Positions 16,851 to 25,978 are shown, counted from the stretch's first letter. The stretch: 64,000 nt of DNA from Marisediminitalea oceani (GCF_003731635.1 NZ_RCUA01000007.1:124-64123), one strand, 5' to 3'. Notes: generated by a model from the letters alone, not told the origin. A program made the numbers and translations.

Positions 16851-18614
16851 TTAGCTACGAGGCAATTTGAAGGTCCAGACAGTACCACCCTGGTTAATGT
16901 CTTTAACTTTCTTGGCAACTTCACCACCCCACAGAGGAACGGCGCCACCCCATCCAGATACGATGCTCAGGTATTGCTCACCGTCCTGTTCCCAAGTGAT
17001 TGGAGAACCAACGATGCCTGAACCAGTATTGAACTTGTAAACCACTTCACCAGTTTTGGCGTTGAAGCCGTACAGGTAGCCTTCAGGTGTACCAGTAAAT
17101 ACCAGGTTACCTGCAGTGGCTAACACACCGCCCCACAGAGGCGCGTTGTTTTTGAATTCCCAAACAATTTCACCGGTTTTAGGGTCAACGGCTTTAAGTG
17201 AACCGATGTGGTCGTAGATAGGTTTGATAGTGAAACCAGAACCCATGTACGCAGCACCTTTTTTGTAGTTAACTGGCTCATTCCAGATGACCATGCCCCA
17301 TTCGTTTGAAGGTACGTAGAACAGACCAGTGTCCTGGCTAAATGCCATAGGCATCCAGTTTTTACCACCTAAGAAAGAAGGTACGGCAAATACAGTTTTA
17401 CCTTTTTTGCCATCTTCGCTATCAGATGGGTTACCAGGGCGATTTGACTCGTCGTAGATTGGACGACCGTTTTTATCCAGACCTTTCGCCCAGGTAATAC
17501 CGCTTACAAATGGGAAGCCACGGATGAAGTCGCCGTTTTCACGGTTAAGAACATAGAAGAAGCCGTTACGGTCAGCAGTAGCTGCTGCTTTAACTGTTTT
17601 TCCGCGATCTTTATAGTCAAACGCGATTAGCTCGTTAACACCGTCGTAATCCCAACCATCGTGTGGAGTGGTTTGGAAGTGCCATACGATTTTGCCAGTG
17701 TCAGGGTCGATAGCCAGACGCGAAGAGCTGTACAGGTTATCACCAGGACGCAAGTGAGAGTTCCAAGGAGCCGGGTTACCGGTACCCATGAAGATCAGGT
17801 CTTGATCAGGGTCGTAAGTACCGCCTAACCATGTTGCTGCACCACCTGTTTTCCACAGGTCGCCGGTCCAGGTTTTGTTGGCTTTACCACCAGTAATACC
17901 GTTTTCTTTACCGTTCAGGTAACCCATGTGGCCTTCAACAGTAGGACGAGACCAAACCAGTTCACCGGTCATTGCATCGCGGGCTTCAACTTTACCCACA
18001 ATACCGAATTCACCACCAGAGATACCAGTAACTACGTTACCTTTAACAATCATCGGTGCAGCTGTGAAAGAGTAACCTGCTTTATAGTCGCCTAACGTTT
18101 TACGCCACTTTGGCTTACCCGTTTTCTGGTCCAATGCAACCAATTTTGCATCCAGGGTACCGAAGATAACTAAATCGCCGTACAGTGCAGCACCACGGTT
18201 GATTACGTCACAGCAAGGCATGATACCGTCTGGTAAACGAGCTTCCCATTGCCATAATTCGTCACCGGTTTCTACGTCGATAGCGTAGATACGAGAGTAA
18301 GAAGCGGTAACGAACATAATGCCGTCTTTAACCAGTGGCTGTGATTCCTGACCACGTTGTTTCTCACCACCGAAAGAAAAGGCCCAAACCGGACTCAACT
18401 TCTTAACGTTGCTAGTGTTCATTGTGTCGATTGGACTAAAGCGCTGTCCACGTGGACCAAGGCCATAGCTGACCACGTCACCTGGGGTTGCCTGGTCATT
18501 GACGATATCTTTATCTGTCACTTTGGCCTGGGCCATGCCAGTCATAGCACCTAGTGACAGGGTTAAACAGAACGCAGAGCTGAGTAAGCGGCCTGAAACT
18601 CTTTTACTTTTCAT
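16851..18614 (-). CDS. PQQ-dependent alcohol dehydrogenase, lanthanide (PedH/XoxF-like) type
   Basis: A 587-residue periplasmic quinoprotein with an eight-bladed propeller that oxidises primary alcohols to aldehydes and passes electrons to cytochrome c550. Signal peptide [16 protein letters not shown] onward ends at AQA. Active-site residues (this numbering): adjacent cysteines 134-135 (MPCCDV), metal-ligand Glu 202 (GGEFG), Asn 280 (GTGNPAP), catalytic Asp 322 and Asp 324 in WDYDG. The second Asp, two places on, marks lanthanide-dependent enzymes; calcium enzymes have Ala or Ser there. The start at 18614 lies seven bases after GGAG; an ATG at 18635 lacks such a site. The substrate is probably ethanol or other short alcohols, by similarity to ExaA/PedH. 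Confidence 0.9.
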   Translation of the reverse strand: MKSKRVSGRLLSSAFCLTLSLGAMTGMAQAKVTDKDIVNDQATPGDVVSYGLGPRGQRFSPIDTMNTSNVKKLSPVWAFSFGGEKQRGQESQPLVKDGIMFVTASYSRIYAIDVETGDELWQWEARLPDGIMPCCDVINRGAALYGDLVIFGTLDAKLVALDQKTGKPKWRKTLGDYKAGYSFTAAPMIVKGNVVTGISGGEFGIVGKVEARDAMTGELVWSRPTVEGHMGYLNGKENGITGGKANKTWTGDLWKTGGAATWLGGTYDPDQDLIFMGTGNPAPWNSHLRPGDNLYSSSRLAIDPDTGKIVWHFQTTPHDGWDYDGVNELIAFDYKDRGKTVKAAATADRNGFFYVLNRENGDFIRGFPFVSGITWAKGLDKNGRPIYDESNRPGNPSDSEDGKKGKTVFAVPSFLGGKNWMPMAFSQDTGLFYVPSNEWGMVIWNEPVNYKKGAAYMGSGFTIKPIYDHIGSLKAVDPKTGEIVWEFKNNAPLWGGVLATAGNLVFTGTPEGYLYGFNAKTGEVVYKFNTGSGIVGSPITWEQDGEQYLSIVSGWGGAVPLWGGEVAKKVKDINQGGTVWTFKLPRS

Positions 18615-18814
18615 CAGATTTCTCCAGTGTTTCAACGGGGTTTGGTACCCTTTGTTACAACGTCCGCGGCTTGTTCATCAAAAAGCATGCGACTGTTGAG
18701 TGTTGTTTTCGTCCACTAGGTGAGTATAGAACACCATACTTACCTAAGAGTCCTCAGAATTAGTATCAGTCATCATTTTGTTAACAACCATTAAACCTTG
18801 GGTTATCATTTTTA

Positions 18815-18836
18815 GTTCGTTGGTAGTAATACTTCG
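18815..18836 (+). promoter_or_regulatory. Putative operator, copy 1 (TACTTWGGTAGTA type)
   Basis: GTTCGTTGGTAGTAATACTT shares GTTGGTAGTAATA with the copies at 20482, 37264 and 39055. It lies about 200 bases before the dehydrogenase ATG. The left half is degenerate (TTCG for TACT). Confidence 0.45.
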
Positions 18837-18889
18837 CTGAAGGGCTTATATCTCGTGGCTTTGGCGGTGTATGAGAGGAGCGATAAATA

Positions 18890-18930
18890 ATAAAAAAGGC
18901 CGAATTTTAAAGTGAAAAATAGCGGCCTTT
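18890..18930 (-). terminator. Terminator after the XoxJ-like gene
   Basis: AAAGGCCG (18895-18902) pairs with CGGCCTTT (18923-18930) across a 20-base loop; on the minus strand the stem runs into TTTTTT. It lies about 28 bases past the stop of the XoxJ-like gene. Confidence 0.7.
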
Positions 18931-18957
18931 CGAAATCTTGTAAAAAAAATGTAATGC

Positions 18958-19857
18958 TTATTCGGTGCGATGGTAATCGGGGATTTCGTAGCTCAGGCCG
19001 TACTCTAAAAACAGTGCTTCCATTTCGCCGTTTTTAATCATCGGTTCGGTGATTGCCTGGATTGCATAAGCCAGCTCCCGATAATCTGTCTTAACTGCCA
19101 TGCCAATATCCCAAGACTTAATGCTCATAGCGGCCAGGCCGTCAGCACTGATGTCATATTGCTCGGGAAGCGGTGCAAATTCGGTTTTGTTAACGTCTCC
19201 CGAGGTACTCATGCCCCATTGCAACTGACCTTTCATTCCGGCCACTGCAGCCACTTTACCTTCCTGCAGCAGTTTGATGCCGTCAAAAACCGAGTCCACA
19301 TGAACCAGCTTGTCACGCAGGCGGCCACCAAGGGTTGCACCGAGAAAGAAACTGGGTAGTGAATCAAGCTCTACGGCAACCGGTTCGTACTGGAATATGG
19401 CCAGGGTGCGAATATCATTGGTTTTTTCGTGGTCACGCAATAGTGCCCAGCTTTCCTGTTGATAGGGGCCGAACATCACTACCAGGTCATTCTTGGGCAA
19501 GCCGTAACCGTCAATGGCGTAGGCAAACTTACGATCGTAAGGTACCCGGAGCATCAAGTCGGCTTTCTGGCGGGTAATAATATGCCCTTTCCAGATCGCG
19601 TTGCGCAGGTCATCCTCGAGGTTTTCGTCAGCGTTGATCCACATCCACTCCAGATCAACGCCCAGTCCCGCCGCTATACGTTTACCTACCTCAATATCTA
19701 CACCGGCAGGTTCGCCGTCCTTGAGATAGGAGTACGGGGGGAAGTTGTTGTAGACAGCAATGGTTATCTGGCCTTGCTCAAGAATATCCTCATAACTTTT
19801 AGCCATAACAGACGTGGCTATTAAACTACAAATCAGAAGAACAACTCTTACTACCAT
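18958..19857 (-). CDS. Periplasmic solute-binding protein of quinoprotein clusters (XoxJ/MxaJ-like)
   Basis: A 299-residue type II periplasmic binding protein (SBP_bac_3 fold). It has a signal peptide (MVVRVVLLICSLIATSVMA), GQITIAVYNNFPPYSYLKDG, and GVDIEVGKRIAAGLG, the classical entry to the fold, with DLMLRVPYDRKFAY. Members next to methanol/ethanol quinoproteins (MxaJ, XoxJ, and the quinoprotein-associated binding proteins) are thought to help activate the dehydrogenase or its PQQ/metal loading rather than serve transport. No permease lies beside it, which supports that. AAGGGG precedes the ATG. It lies between cytochrome c550 and the dehydrogenase. Confidence 0.8.
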   Translation of the reverse strand: MVVRVVLLICSLIATSVMAKSYEDILEQGQITIAVYNNFPPYSYLKDGEPAGVDIEVGKRIAAGLGVDLEWMWINADENLEDDLRNAIWKGHIITRQKADLMLRVPYDRKFAYAIDGYGLPKNDLVVMFGPYQQESWALLRDHEKTNDIRTLAIFQYEPVAVELDSLPSFFLGATLGGRLRDKLVHVDSVFDGIKLLQEGKVAAVAGMKGQLQWGMSTSGDVNKTEFAPLPEQYDISADGLAAMSIKSWDIGMAVKTDYRELAYAIQAITEPMIKNGEMEALFLEYGLSYEIPDYHRTE

Positions 19858-19894
19858 TACTGCCCCTTAACTATGTATTGATCAGGTATGCGGC

Positions 19895-20341
19895 TTACTC
19901 TGGCACGCCGCGAGTTTCGATGTACGCTTTGATTGCCCACATTGCTTCCTGAGAAAGAATACCTTCAAACGGAGGCATGTAAACACGGCCATCAACCACA
20001 GCACCGTTACGGATACGTGTCATAAACCAGCCGTCGGCTTCTTCCTGGCTGAAGAATTCAAACTCATCGTTTAGTTTACGCAGATCAGGCGTGATTCCGC
20101 CAGAGATAACTTCCAGACCGTGACAACGGGCACAATTCTGGTTGTAAGCTGAGTCACCGATTTTAATCGCCAGCTCATTGCCAGTGTAAGGGTTAGTCTT
20201 CAGCCACTCATCACCTAATTGTGGTAATTCACTGGTATCTACTGCTTGCGGCGTTACATCACCGTGAGCCATTGCATTAGCGGTTACCAGGGTCAGTACC
20301 GCCAGCATCGCGCTGCGCAAAATAGTTAAATACATCTTCAT
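19895..20341 (-). CDS. pedF: Cytochrome c550-type electron acceptor of the PQQ dehydrogenase
   Basis: A 148-residue periplasmic cytochrome c with signal peptide, GDSAYNQNCARCHGLEVISGG (CARCH haem site), DGRVYMPPFEGILSQEAMW (methionine ligand) and a C-terminal helix AIKAYIETRG. This is the layout of cytochrome c550 (ExaB/PedF/XoxG), which accepts electrons from PQQ alcohol dehydrogenase and passes them to the oxidase. The start at 20341 follows GGAG by about eight bases; an ATG at 20365 is less well placed. It is the first gene of the minus-strand series cytochrome, XoxJ-like, dehydrogenase and shares its upstream region with the divergent pedA1-like gene. Confidence 0.85.
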   Translation of the reverse strand: MKMYLTILRSAMLAVLTLVTANAMAHGDVTPQAVDTSELPQLGDEWLKTNPYTGNELAIKIGDSAYNQNCARCHGLEVISGGITPDLRKLNDEFEFFSQEEADGWFMTRIRNGAVVDGRVYMPPFEGILSQEAMWAIKAYIETRGVPE

Positions 20342-20481
20342 CTCGGTTTCTCCAAAAGCTGCCACATTGAGTTGTCATGCCGTTAAATGTTGCAGGAAAG
20401 TAAAAATAGTCATCAATAAGTTTTCATGTCTACAACAAAGCACAGGGTGAAAGTTAGGAGATCTGGGGTTTCCTTCCAATT

Positions 20482-20501
20482 GTACTTAGGTAGTAAACCT
20501 T
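20482..20501 (+). promoter_or_regulatory. Putative operator, copy 2 (TACTTWGGTAGTA type)
   Basis: GTACTTAGGTAGTAAACC carries the inverted pair TACT/AGTA with a five-base spacer. It stands in the 237-base gap between the divergent cytochrome c550 (141 bases away) and pedA1-like (78 bases away) genes, so one site could govern both. Confidence 0.55.
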
Positions 20502-20578
20502 TCATCCTTTTTGCTCATTTCAACTGTGTACAATCATGCTCTACTATTGCACCATAAGGTTAAAAAAGGGTTTTGTTT

Positions 20579-21808
20579 TTGAACATAAAAAAACGGATAG
20601 GTTACAAATTTTACACCTGTTTAACGCGGTTTTCGCAGCACGTTCGCGTCCTGATCGCGTTTGTTGTAGGTGGGATTTTGATGCCTGCAGTGGCTAATGC
20701 CAAGGCACTAAATATAGATGTGATTTATGTTCAGCAATCATCAAACCAGGCTGCGCAGCCCTTATTACTTAAAAAAACGCCCGGCAATCTCACCATCGCT
20801 GGTGCGGAACTGGCCATAAAAGACAGCAATACCACGGGGCGTTTTTTAAAACATCAATACAGTCTTTCTGGTGTAACCGGCGATAACAGCGAGGAAATTG
20901 TAGCGGCCCTTAAGCAACGTCTGAACGGACAGCCGGCTATCCTCCTCACAGACCTGCCCACGACTACGCTGAAAGTAGTAGCTGATTTAGCACTCGCCAA
21001 CTCCAGTGTGATCATAAATGCCGGTGAAGCCGACAATAATTTACGTGTATCTCAGTGCCGTGGTGGGCTGTTACACACTTTGGCGAGTCGCGCTATGTTA
21101 ACCGATGCCATGGCTCAGTTTTTTATGGCCAGACGCTGGCGGGAGTGGTTTGTGATCAGTGGTGAATCTGACGCCGACAAAGCCTATGCTGAGTCAATTA
21201 ACCGATCAGCCAAACGCTTTGGTGCAAAGATAACCGAGCAGAAAACCTGGAGCTTCGATACCGATTTGCGCCGTAGTGCTCAGCGCGAGGTGCCGCTATT
21301 CACTCAGGGCGAAGATTATGATGTTGTGCTGGTGGCCGATGAGTCTGATTTGTTCGGCAACTATATTCCGAACAATACCTGGTTACCCAGACCGGTTTCG
21401 GGCACCCATGGGTTAACCCCAACAACCTGGCACTGGGCCCTTGAGCAGTGGGGCGCTACCCAGTTACAAAACCGTTTTTACGAACAATTTGGGCGCGAAA
21501 TGCTCGACAAAGATTATGCAGGATGGCTGGCAGTGCGGAGTATCAGTGAAGCGGTTACCCGCACCCAATCCAATGACCCTAAAGCCCTTTACTCGTATCT
21601 GATGAGCAATGATTTTGAGCTGGCCGCGTTTAAGGGCCGAAAGTTGAGCTTTCGGCCCTGGAACGGCCAGTTGCGGCAACCGATTCCATTGGTGCACCCG
21701 AAAGGTTTGACCTCTCTGTCGCCGCAGGAAGGGTATCTTCACCCAAGCACTGACTTAGATACGCTGGGATTCGACAAGCCAGAATCACGCTGTGATATGG
21801 CTTACTAA
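20579..21808 (+). CDS. pedA1: PQQ-system ABC transporter substrate-binding protein
   Basis: A 409-residue periplasmic protein of the type I binding-protein fold, with a signal peptide ending near VANAKA. It matches the family of substrate-binding proteins of the PQQ-dependent alcohol dehydrogenase system (TIGR03863-type): GAELAIKDSNTTGRF, LLTDLPTTTLK, WREWFVISG and the FDTDLRRSAQREVP stretch. In P. putida the homologous PedA1A2BC system is needed for lanthanide-dependent growth, so the cargo is probably a lanthanide ion or complex. Start is TTG: 20579 lies eight bases after AAAAAGGG; the nearby 20573 TTG is also possible. The next gene begins 14 bases on. Confidence 0.8.
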   Translation: MNIKKRIGYKFYTCLTRFSQHVRVLIAFVVGGILMPAVANAKALNIDVIYVQQSSNQAAQPLLLKKTPGNLTIAGAELAIKDSNTTGRFLKHQYSLSGVTGDNSEEIVAALKQRLNGQPAILLTDLPTTTLKVVADLALANSSVIINAGEADNNLRVSQCRGGLLHTLASRAMLTDAMAQFFMARRWREWFVISGESDADKAYAESINRSAKRFGAKITEQKTWSFDTDLRRSAQREVPLFTQGEDYDVVLVADESDLFGNYIPNNTWLPRPVSGTHGLTPTTWHWALEQWGATQLQNRFYEQFGREMLDKDYAGWLAVRSISEAVTRTQSNDPKALYSYLMSNDFELAAFKGRKLSFRPWNGQLRQPIPLVHPKGLTSLSPQEGYLHPSTDLDTLGFDKPESRCDMAY

Positions 21809-21822
21809 AAGGTGGTAGAAGT

Positions 21823-22779
21823 ATGCGTTTATTAGTTTTAGCAGCCGGCTTGTTAACGGCACTGGTGAGTCAGGCTGAGGTGGCTTACGTTTCCAATGAA
21901 AAGAGCGATACGTTAACCCTCATCGATGTGGATAAACTGGAAGTCATCGATACGCTGGAGGTAGGAATGCGCCCCCGCGGCATTATCTTCAGCCAGGATT
22001 ATAAATACCTGTATATTTGTGCCAGCGAATCTGATGCCGTGCAGGTAATGGATTTGGCCACCCACAAGGTGATTCACAATCTGCCTTCCGGTGAAGATCC
22101 GGAGCAGTTCGCCCTGCATCCAAACAACCGTCATCTGTATATTGCTAATGAAGACAGTGCAGTGGTTACCGTTGTCGATACCGTAGACCGTACCGTTATC
22201 GCACAAATTGATGTGGGTATTGAGCCGGAAGGTATGGCCGTGAGCCCGGATGGAAAATGGGTTATCAATACCTCGGAAACTACCAACATGCTGCACTGGA
22301 TTGATGCCAGTACCCACGAGCTGGTGGATAACACCCTGGTCGATCAGCGTCCGCGCCATGTGGAATTCAGCAAGTCCGGCGAAAAGGTCTGGGCGTCGGC
22401 TGAAATAGGCGGCACCGTCGACGTTATTGATACAGCCTCCCGGGAGCTGATTAAAAAGATCACCTTTAAAATTCCTGGCGTACACCGCGATAAAATACAG
22501 CCGGTGGGCATTAAACTTACCGATGATGGCAAATATGCCTTTGTGGCACTTGGTCCGGCAAACCATGTGGCGGTAATCGATGCCAGCACCTATGAAGTGC
22601 TTGATTATTTGCTGGTAGGTCGTCGTGTATGGCAGTTAGCTTTTGCCAAAGAACAGTCTTTATTGTTCACCACTAATGGTGTTAGCGGCGATGTGTCGGT
22701 GATTGATGTGGAAGATCTGAAAGTCATTAAAACGATTAAAGCCGGCCGCTATCCATGGGGCGTTGTGGTTAAACCATGA
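21823..22779 (+). CDS. pedA2: YVTN beta-propeller protein of the PQQ-associated ABC system
   Basis: A 318-residue secreted seven-bladed propeller with a signal peptide and repeated VxxxDxxxxxVxxxIxVGxxPxG units, for example GEDPEQFALHPNNRHLYIA and GRYPWGVVVKP. It belongs to the PQQ-catabolism-associated propeller family. In PedA1A2BC it is a periplasmic partner of the transporter; the biochemical task is not known, perhaps metal or chelate handling. AAGGTGG precedes the ATG. The stop overlaps the ATPase start (ATGA), so translation is coupled. Confidence 0.82.
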   Translation: MRLLVLAAGLLTALVSQAEVAYVSNEKSDTLTLIDVDKLEVIDTLEVGMRPRGIIFSQDYKYLYICASESDAVQVMDLATHKVIHNLPSGEDPEQFALHPNNRHLYIANEDSAVVTVVDTVDRTVIAQIDVGIEPEGMAVSPDGKWVINTSETTNMLHWIDASTHELVDNTLVDQRPRHVEFSKSGEKVWASAEIGGTVDVIDTASRELIKKITFKIPGVHRDKIQPVGIKLTDDGKYAFVALGPANHVAVIDASTYEVLDYLLVGRRVWQLAFAKEQSLLFTTNGVSGDVSVIDVEDLKVIKTIKAGRYPWGVVVKP

Positions 22780-23513
22780 GTGATCCGGTATTAGCTGTAG
22801 AGCAAATAGGGTTTAACTACGGCGCTAAACAGGCACTGTCTGAGGTGACGTTTTCACTGTCGCCGGGGGCGTATTATGCCTTGCTTGGGCCTAATGGCGC
22901 GGGCAAGAGCACGCTGTTCTCGATTCTTTGTCAGTTACTGCAGCCGCAAACCGGTAGGGTAACAGTTAATGGCATCAATGCCGCGAAAAAGCCGCGTCAG
23001 GTGTTAAAGCAAATCGGTATGGTGTTTCAGCAACCCACCCTGGATTTAGATTTGAGTGTTGAGCAGAACCTGGCTTATCACGCCAGTCTGCACGGCTTAT
23101 CGAGCGCCTACACAAAACAGCGGATCGATGAAGAATTACAGCGTTTTGCATTAAGCGATCGACGCAAAGATAAAGTCCGCTCACTCAATGGCGGTCACCG
23201 CCGCCGTGTAGAGATAGCTCGAGCGCTGCTGCATCAACCGGCTATTCTGTTGCTGGATGAGGCCACCGTGGGCCTGGACCAGTCCACCCGTGACACGATT
23301 AACGATCACCTGCGCCAATTGTGTAGCGACTCTGGTATCACAATTTTGTCGTCGACCCACCTGATTGACGAAGTGCGCCCCAATGACGAGCTGATTGTGT
23401 TGATCAAAGGTCAGATTCAACTGCAGCAACGTTGTGAGGAGGCCATGCAGGCCCAGCAACTGGACTCGGTGCAGGCGCTTTACCGACACTTTCATCAGCA
23501 GGGGGAGCAATAG
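22776..23513 (+). CDS. pedB: PQQ-system ABC transporter ATP-binding protein
   Basis: A 245-residue ABC ATPase: Walker A GPNGAGKST, Q-loop MVFQQPTLDLDLSV, an unusual signature LNGGHRRRVEIARALL in place of LSGGQ, Walker B ILLLDEATVGLD and a switch His in STHL. The NGGHRRR form is typical of the PQQ-associated ATPase family (TIGR03864-type). It powers the PedC-like permease. The start overlaps the propeller gene by four bases, and the permease follows directly. Confidence 0.88.
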   Translation: MSDPVLAVEQIGFNYGAKQALSEVTFSLSPGAYYALLGPNGAGKSTLFSILCQLLQPQTGRVTVNGINAAKKPRQVLKQIGMVFQQPTLDLDLSVEQNLAYHASLHGLSSAYTKQRIDEELQRFALSDRRKDKVRSLNGGHRRRVEIARALLHQPAILLLDEATVGLDQSTRDTINDHLRQLCSDSGITILSSTHLIDEVRPNDELIVLIKGQIQLQQRCEEAMQAQQLDSVQALYRHFHQQGEQ

Positions 23514-24305
23514 ATGTACTGGACCTGCTTTGTTGGTGTATTAAAACGGGAACTGCTGAGATTCTGGCAACAGCGCTCGCGGCTGATAAGCGCGCTGGTA
23601 CGCCCTTTATTATGGCTGGTGGTGTTTGCGGCGGGCTTTCGTGCTGCGCTGGGGGTAGCGATTATTCCTCCCTATGAAACCTACATCACTTATGAGGTTT
23701 ACATTATTCCAGGGCTGGCCGGCGTGATCATGCTGTTTAACGGCATGCAAAGCTCGCTTTCTATGGTGTACGACCGGGAAATGGGCAGCATGAAGGTGCT
23801 TCTCACCAGCCCCATGCCCCGACCGTTTCTGCTGGTTAGTAAGCTGTTGGCCGGTGCCTGTATTTCCATGTTACAGGTGTATGCCTTTTTCGCCATCGCC
23901 TGGTTGCTGGAGGTGGAAGCTGAGCCAATGGGTTACTTGCTGGTTATTCCGGCTTTACTCCTAACCGCCTTATTACTGGGAGCGCTGGGACTATTGCTGT
24001 CGTCTTTTATCAAGCAATTGGAAAACTTTGCCGGGGTGATGAACTTCGTGGTGTTTCCGATGTTTTTCCTCTCTTCGGCGTTATACCCGTTGTGGAAAAT
24101 GCGCGAGTCGAGCGAATGGCTTTACTGGATATGCCAGTTTAATCCGTTCACTCACGCGGTAGAACTGATTCGTTTTGCGCTTTATGGCCAGTTTAACGGG
24201 CAGGCAGCGCTGGTAACCGGTGTTTGTACGCTGATTTTTACCAGTCTGGCTATTTGGGGCTATGACCCTAAACGGGGCATGGTAAAACGCAAGGTGGGCG
24301 GTTAG
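23514..24305 (+). CDS. pedC: PQQ-system ABC-2 type permease
   Basis: A 263-residue ABC-2 permease with six membrane segments, starting on the base after the ATPase stop. The family signature RELLRFWQQRSRLISALVRP lies near the N-terminus and MSMVYDREMGSMKVLLTSPM in the middle. ABC-2 permeases are mostly exporters, whereas the PedC homologue in P. putida is assigned to lanthanide uptake together with PedA1/A2/B, so direction is not settled by the fold. The last gene of the four-gene operon. Confidence 0.87.
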   Translation: MYWTCFVGVLKRELLRFWQQRSRLISALVRPLLWLVVFAAGFRAALGVAIIPPYETYITYEVYIIPGLAGVIMLFNGMQSSLSMVYDREMGSMKVLLTSPMPRPFLLVSKLLAGACISMLQVYAFFAIAWLLEVEAEPMGYLLVIPALLLTALLLGALGLLLSSFIKQLENFAGVMNFVVFPMFFLSSALYPLWKMRESSEWLYWICQFNPFTHAVELIRFALYGQFNGQAALVTGVCTLIFTSLAIWGYDPKRGMVKRKVGG

Positions 24306-24418
24306 CTCGCTGAATTAACAAACGGATGGATTATCCTGATAGCCGCGGTAAATAAAGGCTGGCTGAATGACAGTACATCCACTAATATAACTTACAGAGC
24401 ATTTACAGGGTGATAAAA

Positions 24419-25087
24419 ATGGTAGAAATTCTCGTCGCTGATGACCATCCCTTATTTCAATATGCAATCACCGATTTCGTTGAGCGTAATATTCCGGACA
24501 CTAAAACCATCAGTTGTATCGACCTTGAAGAAGCACTCAATACAGCAGAAGAAAACCCCAACATTGATTTAGTGCTACTCGATCTGAATATGCCAGGCAT
24601 GGATGGCCTTAACGGTATCGTGCGTTTTCGTAATCAGTTCCCTGAAATTCCTATTGTTATTGTGTCGGCAGAAGAAGATAAAAATGTCGTGCTGCAGGCC
24701 TTTACCTATGGCGCGGTAGGGTTTATCACCAAGTCTTCCAGCTGTGAGCAGATTGTGGGTGCGCTCCAGCAGGTACTCTCCGGTCAGGTATATTTGCCGC
24801 CGGATATCATCCGCAATGGCGGAAGCACTAAGCCCAAGGAAGACTCCGCTCAACAGCAAATCGATCCTAAGTTGATTGGCGCTTTAACCCGCCGCCAGTT
24901 ACTGGTGTTTGAGTGTATCGCCAAAGGTAAGTCTAACAAGCAGATTGCCTATGAGCTGAATATTGCCGAAACCACAGTGAAGGCTCACGTGTCGGCTATT
25001 CTTACTAAGCTGAATGTACATAACCGCATCCAGGCAGCGCTTTGTGCGGCCAGTATCGACTTTAACCAGTATCTGATGCGCAATTAG
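24419..25087 (+). CDS. LuxR-family response regulator (AgmR/ErbR/PedR1-like)
   Basis: A 222-residue two-component regulator: a receiver domain (acid pocket ADDHP, phosphoacceptor Asp in LVLLDLNMPGMDG, later T/K in TKSSS) and a NarL/LuxR helix-turn-helix, LTRRQLLVFECIAKGKSNKQ with AETTVKAHVSAIL. It matches the AgmR/ErbR/PedR1 type that activates PQQ alcohol-dehydrogenase genes. It follows pedC by about 110 bases. No kinase lies beside it; the hybrid kinase at 27350 is a candidate donor. The ATG at 24419 is preferred over GTG 24410 on ribosome-site spacing. Confidence 0.85.
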   Translation: MVEILVADDHPLFQYAITDFVERNIPDTKTISCIDLEEALNTAEENPNIDLVLLDLNMPGMDGLNGIVRFRNQFPEIPIVIVSAEEDKNVVLQAFTYGAVGFITKSSSCEQIVGALQQVLSGQVYLPPDIIRNGGSTKPKEDSAQQQIDPKLIGALTRRQLLVFECIAKGKSNKQIAYELNIAETTVKAHVSAILTKLNVHNRIQAALCAASIDFNQYLMRN

Positions 25088-25261
25088 CGGTTAGTGATTG
25101 ATAATGCTTTGTAAGCCATGGGTATCCTGTTGCCCATGGCGTGAGTGATTCTCCTTCCTGCCGACTTCCCACCTGTGACGGTCTTTTATTGCAAGTGCTT
25201 TAAAAACCACTAAAAATTAAGTATTGTTTTGGCCTTGCTCGCCAGATTTGCAAAGGTTGAT

Positions 25262-25570
25262 ATGGATATCGAAGTTACCAGACCAAAACAATTCACCGAT
25301 TTTACCCGCAGCTACCGTTTGCTTGCCGATGGCAAGGAAGTGGCGTTAATCGAACGCGGGACCACGCGAAAGGTTACTCTGCCGCCCGACAGTAAAATAC
25401 TCACGGCTTACATAGATTGGTGCTACAGCCCGGACTTTGCGGTTAGTGATATTCAGGACAGCCGCATCGTAGTCAAAAACGCATTCGCCTCTAACCCACT
25501 TAAAGCGCTGTTACTTCCGCTTTATTACGTGACATTTGGTAAACATAAGTATCTTAAGATAGAGTCGTAA
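25262..25570 (+). CDS. Hypothetical protein, 102 residues
   Basis: No family recognised. A soluble, short protein beginning MDIEVTRPKQFTDFTRSYRL; it contains a Lys/Arg-rich strand TTRKVTLPPDS and the segment IDWCYSPDFAVSDIQDS, and ends near a hydrophobic FASNPLKALLLPLYYVTFG. AAAGG lies five bases before the ATG at 25262; an upstream TTG at 25229 is not supported by a ribosome site. The next gene begins 45 bases downstream, so they may be co-transcribed. It could be a membrane-associated beta-sandwich. Confidence 0.6.
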   Translation: MDIEVTRPKQFTDFTRSYRLLADGKEVALIERGTTRKVTLPPDSKILTAYIDWCYSPDFAVSDIQDSRIVVKNAFASNPLKALLLPLYYVTFGKHKYLKIES

Positions 25571-25615
25571 TTCTTACGTCTATGGACGGCCGTTTTGAAC
25601 GACAAGGAGAAACCA

Positions 25616-25978
25616 ATGCAAGACAATCAACAAGAATACTGGGGGATGCCGCTAAACACTTACTGCATGCTGCTGCATTTGAGCCAGCTAAGCAGTATTG
25701 TCATTCCCGGGCTTGGTTTTATATTGCCTATCGTGATGTGGGTGGTAAATAAAGATAAAAGTGACACCATAGACCAGCATGGCAAAGTGACTGTAAACTG
25801 GTTGATAAGCCTGGTTATCTACTATGCGATTTGTTTTATTCTCATTTTCATACTAATCGGCGTAGTTGCCATATGGATTCTGGCTTTGTTGAATATTGTC
25901 TTTGCTATTATTGCTGCACTAAAAGCCAATAATGGCGAGTTGTGGGTTTATCCGCTTAGTATCCGGTTTTTAAAGTAA
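25616..25978 (+). CDS. DUF4870 family membrane protein
   Basis: A 120-residue integral membrane protein of DUF4870 (Tic20-like) type: LNTYCMLLHLSQLSSIVIPG, the ILPIVMWVVNKDKSDTIDQHGK loop, and two more hydrophobic helices. KDKSDTIDQHGKVTVNW is the diagnostic region. Function is unknown. AAGGAG lies a few bases before the ATG at 25616, which is better than the upstream TTG at 25595. Confidence 0.85.
   Translation: MQDNQQEYWGMPLNTYCMLLHLSQLSSIVIPGLGFILPIVMWVVNKDKSDTIDQHGKVTVNWLISLVIYYAICFILIFILIGVVAIWILALLNIVFAIIAALKANNGELWVYPLSIRFLK

Larger units (their letters stand above)
18615..18957. other. Promoter region of the PQQ alcohol dehydrogenase
   Basis: About 340 bases with no gene. It holds the putative operator at 18815-18836, a weaker look-alike near 18740-18758 (CTTAGGTAAGTATGG on the minus strand), and the terminator of the upstream gene at 18890-18930. 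The dehydrogenase promoter is expected between about 18640 and 18815; no clear -35/-10 pair can be fixed by eye. Confidence 0.5.

Noticed and set aside
18636-18957. A small pqqA-like peptide gene near the dehydrogenase
   Set aside because: No short ORF with the Glu-x-x-x-Tyr peptide core of PqqA was seen in the gap.
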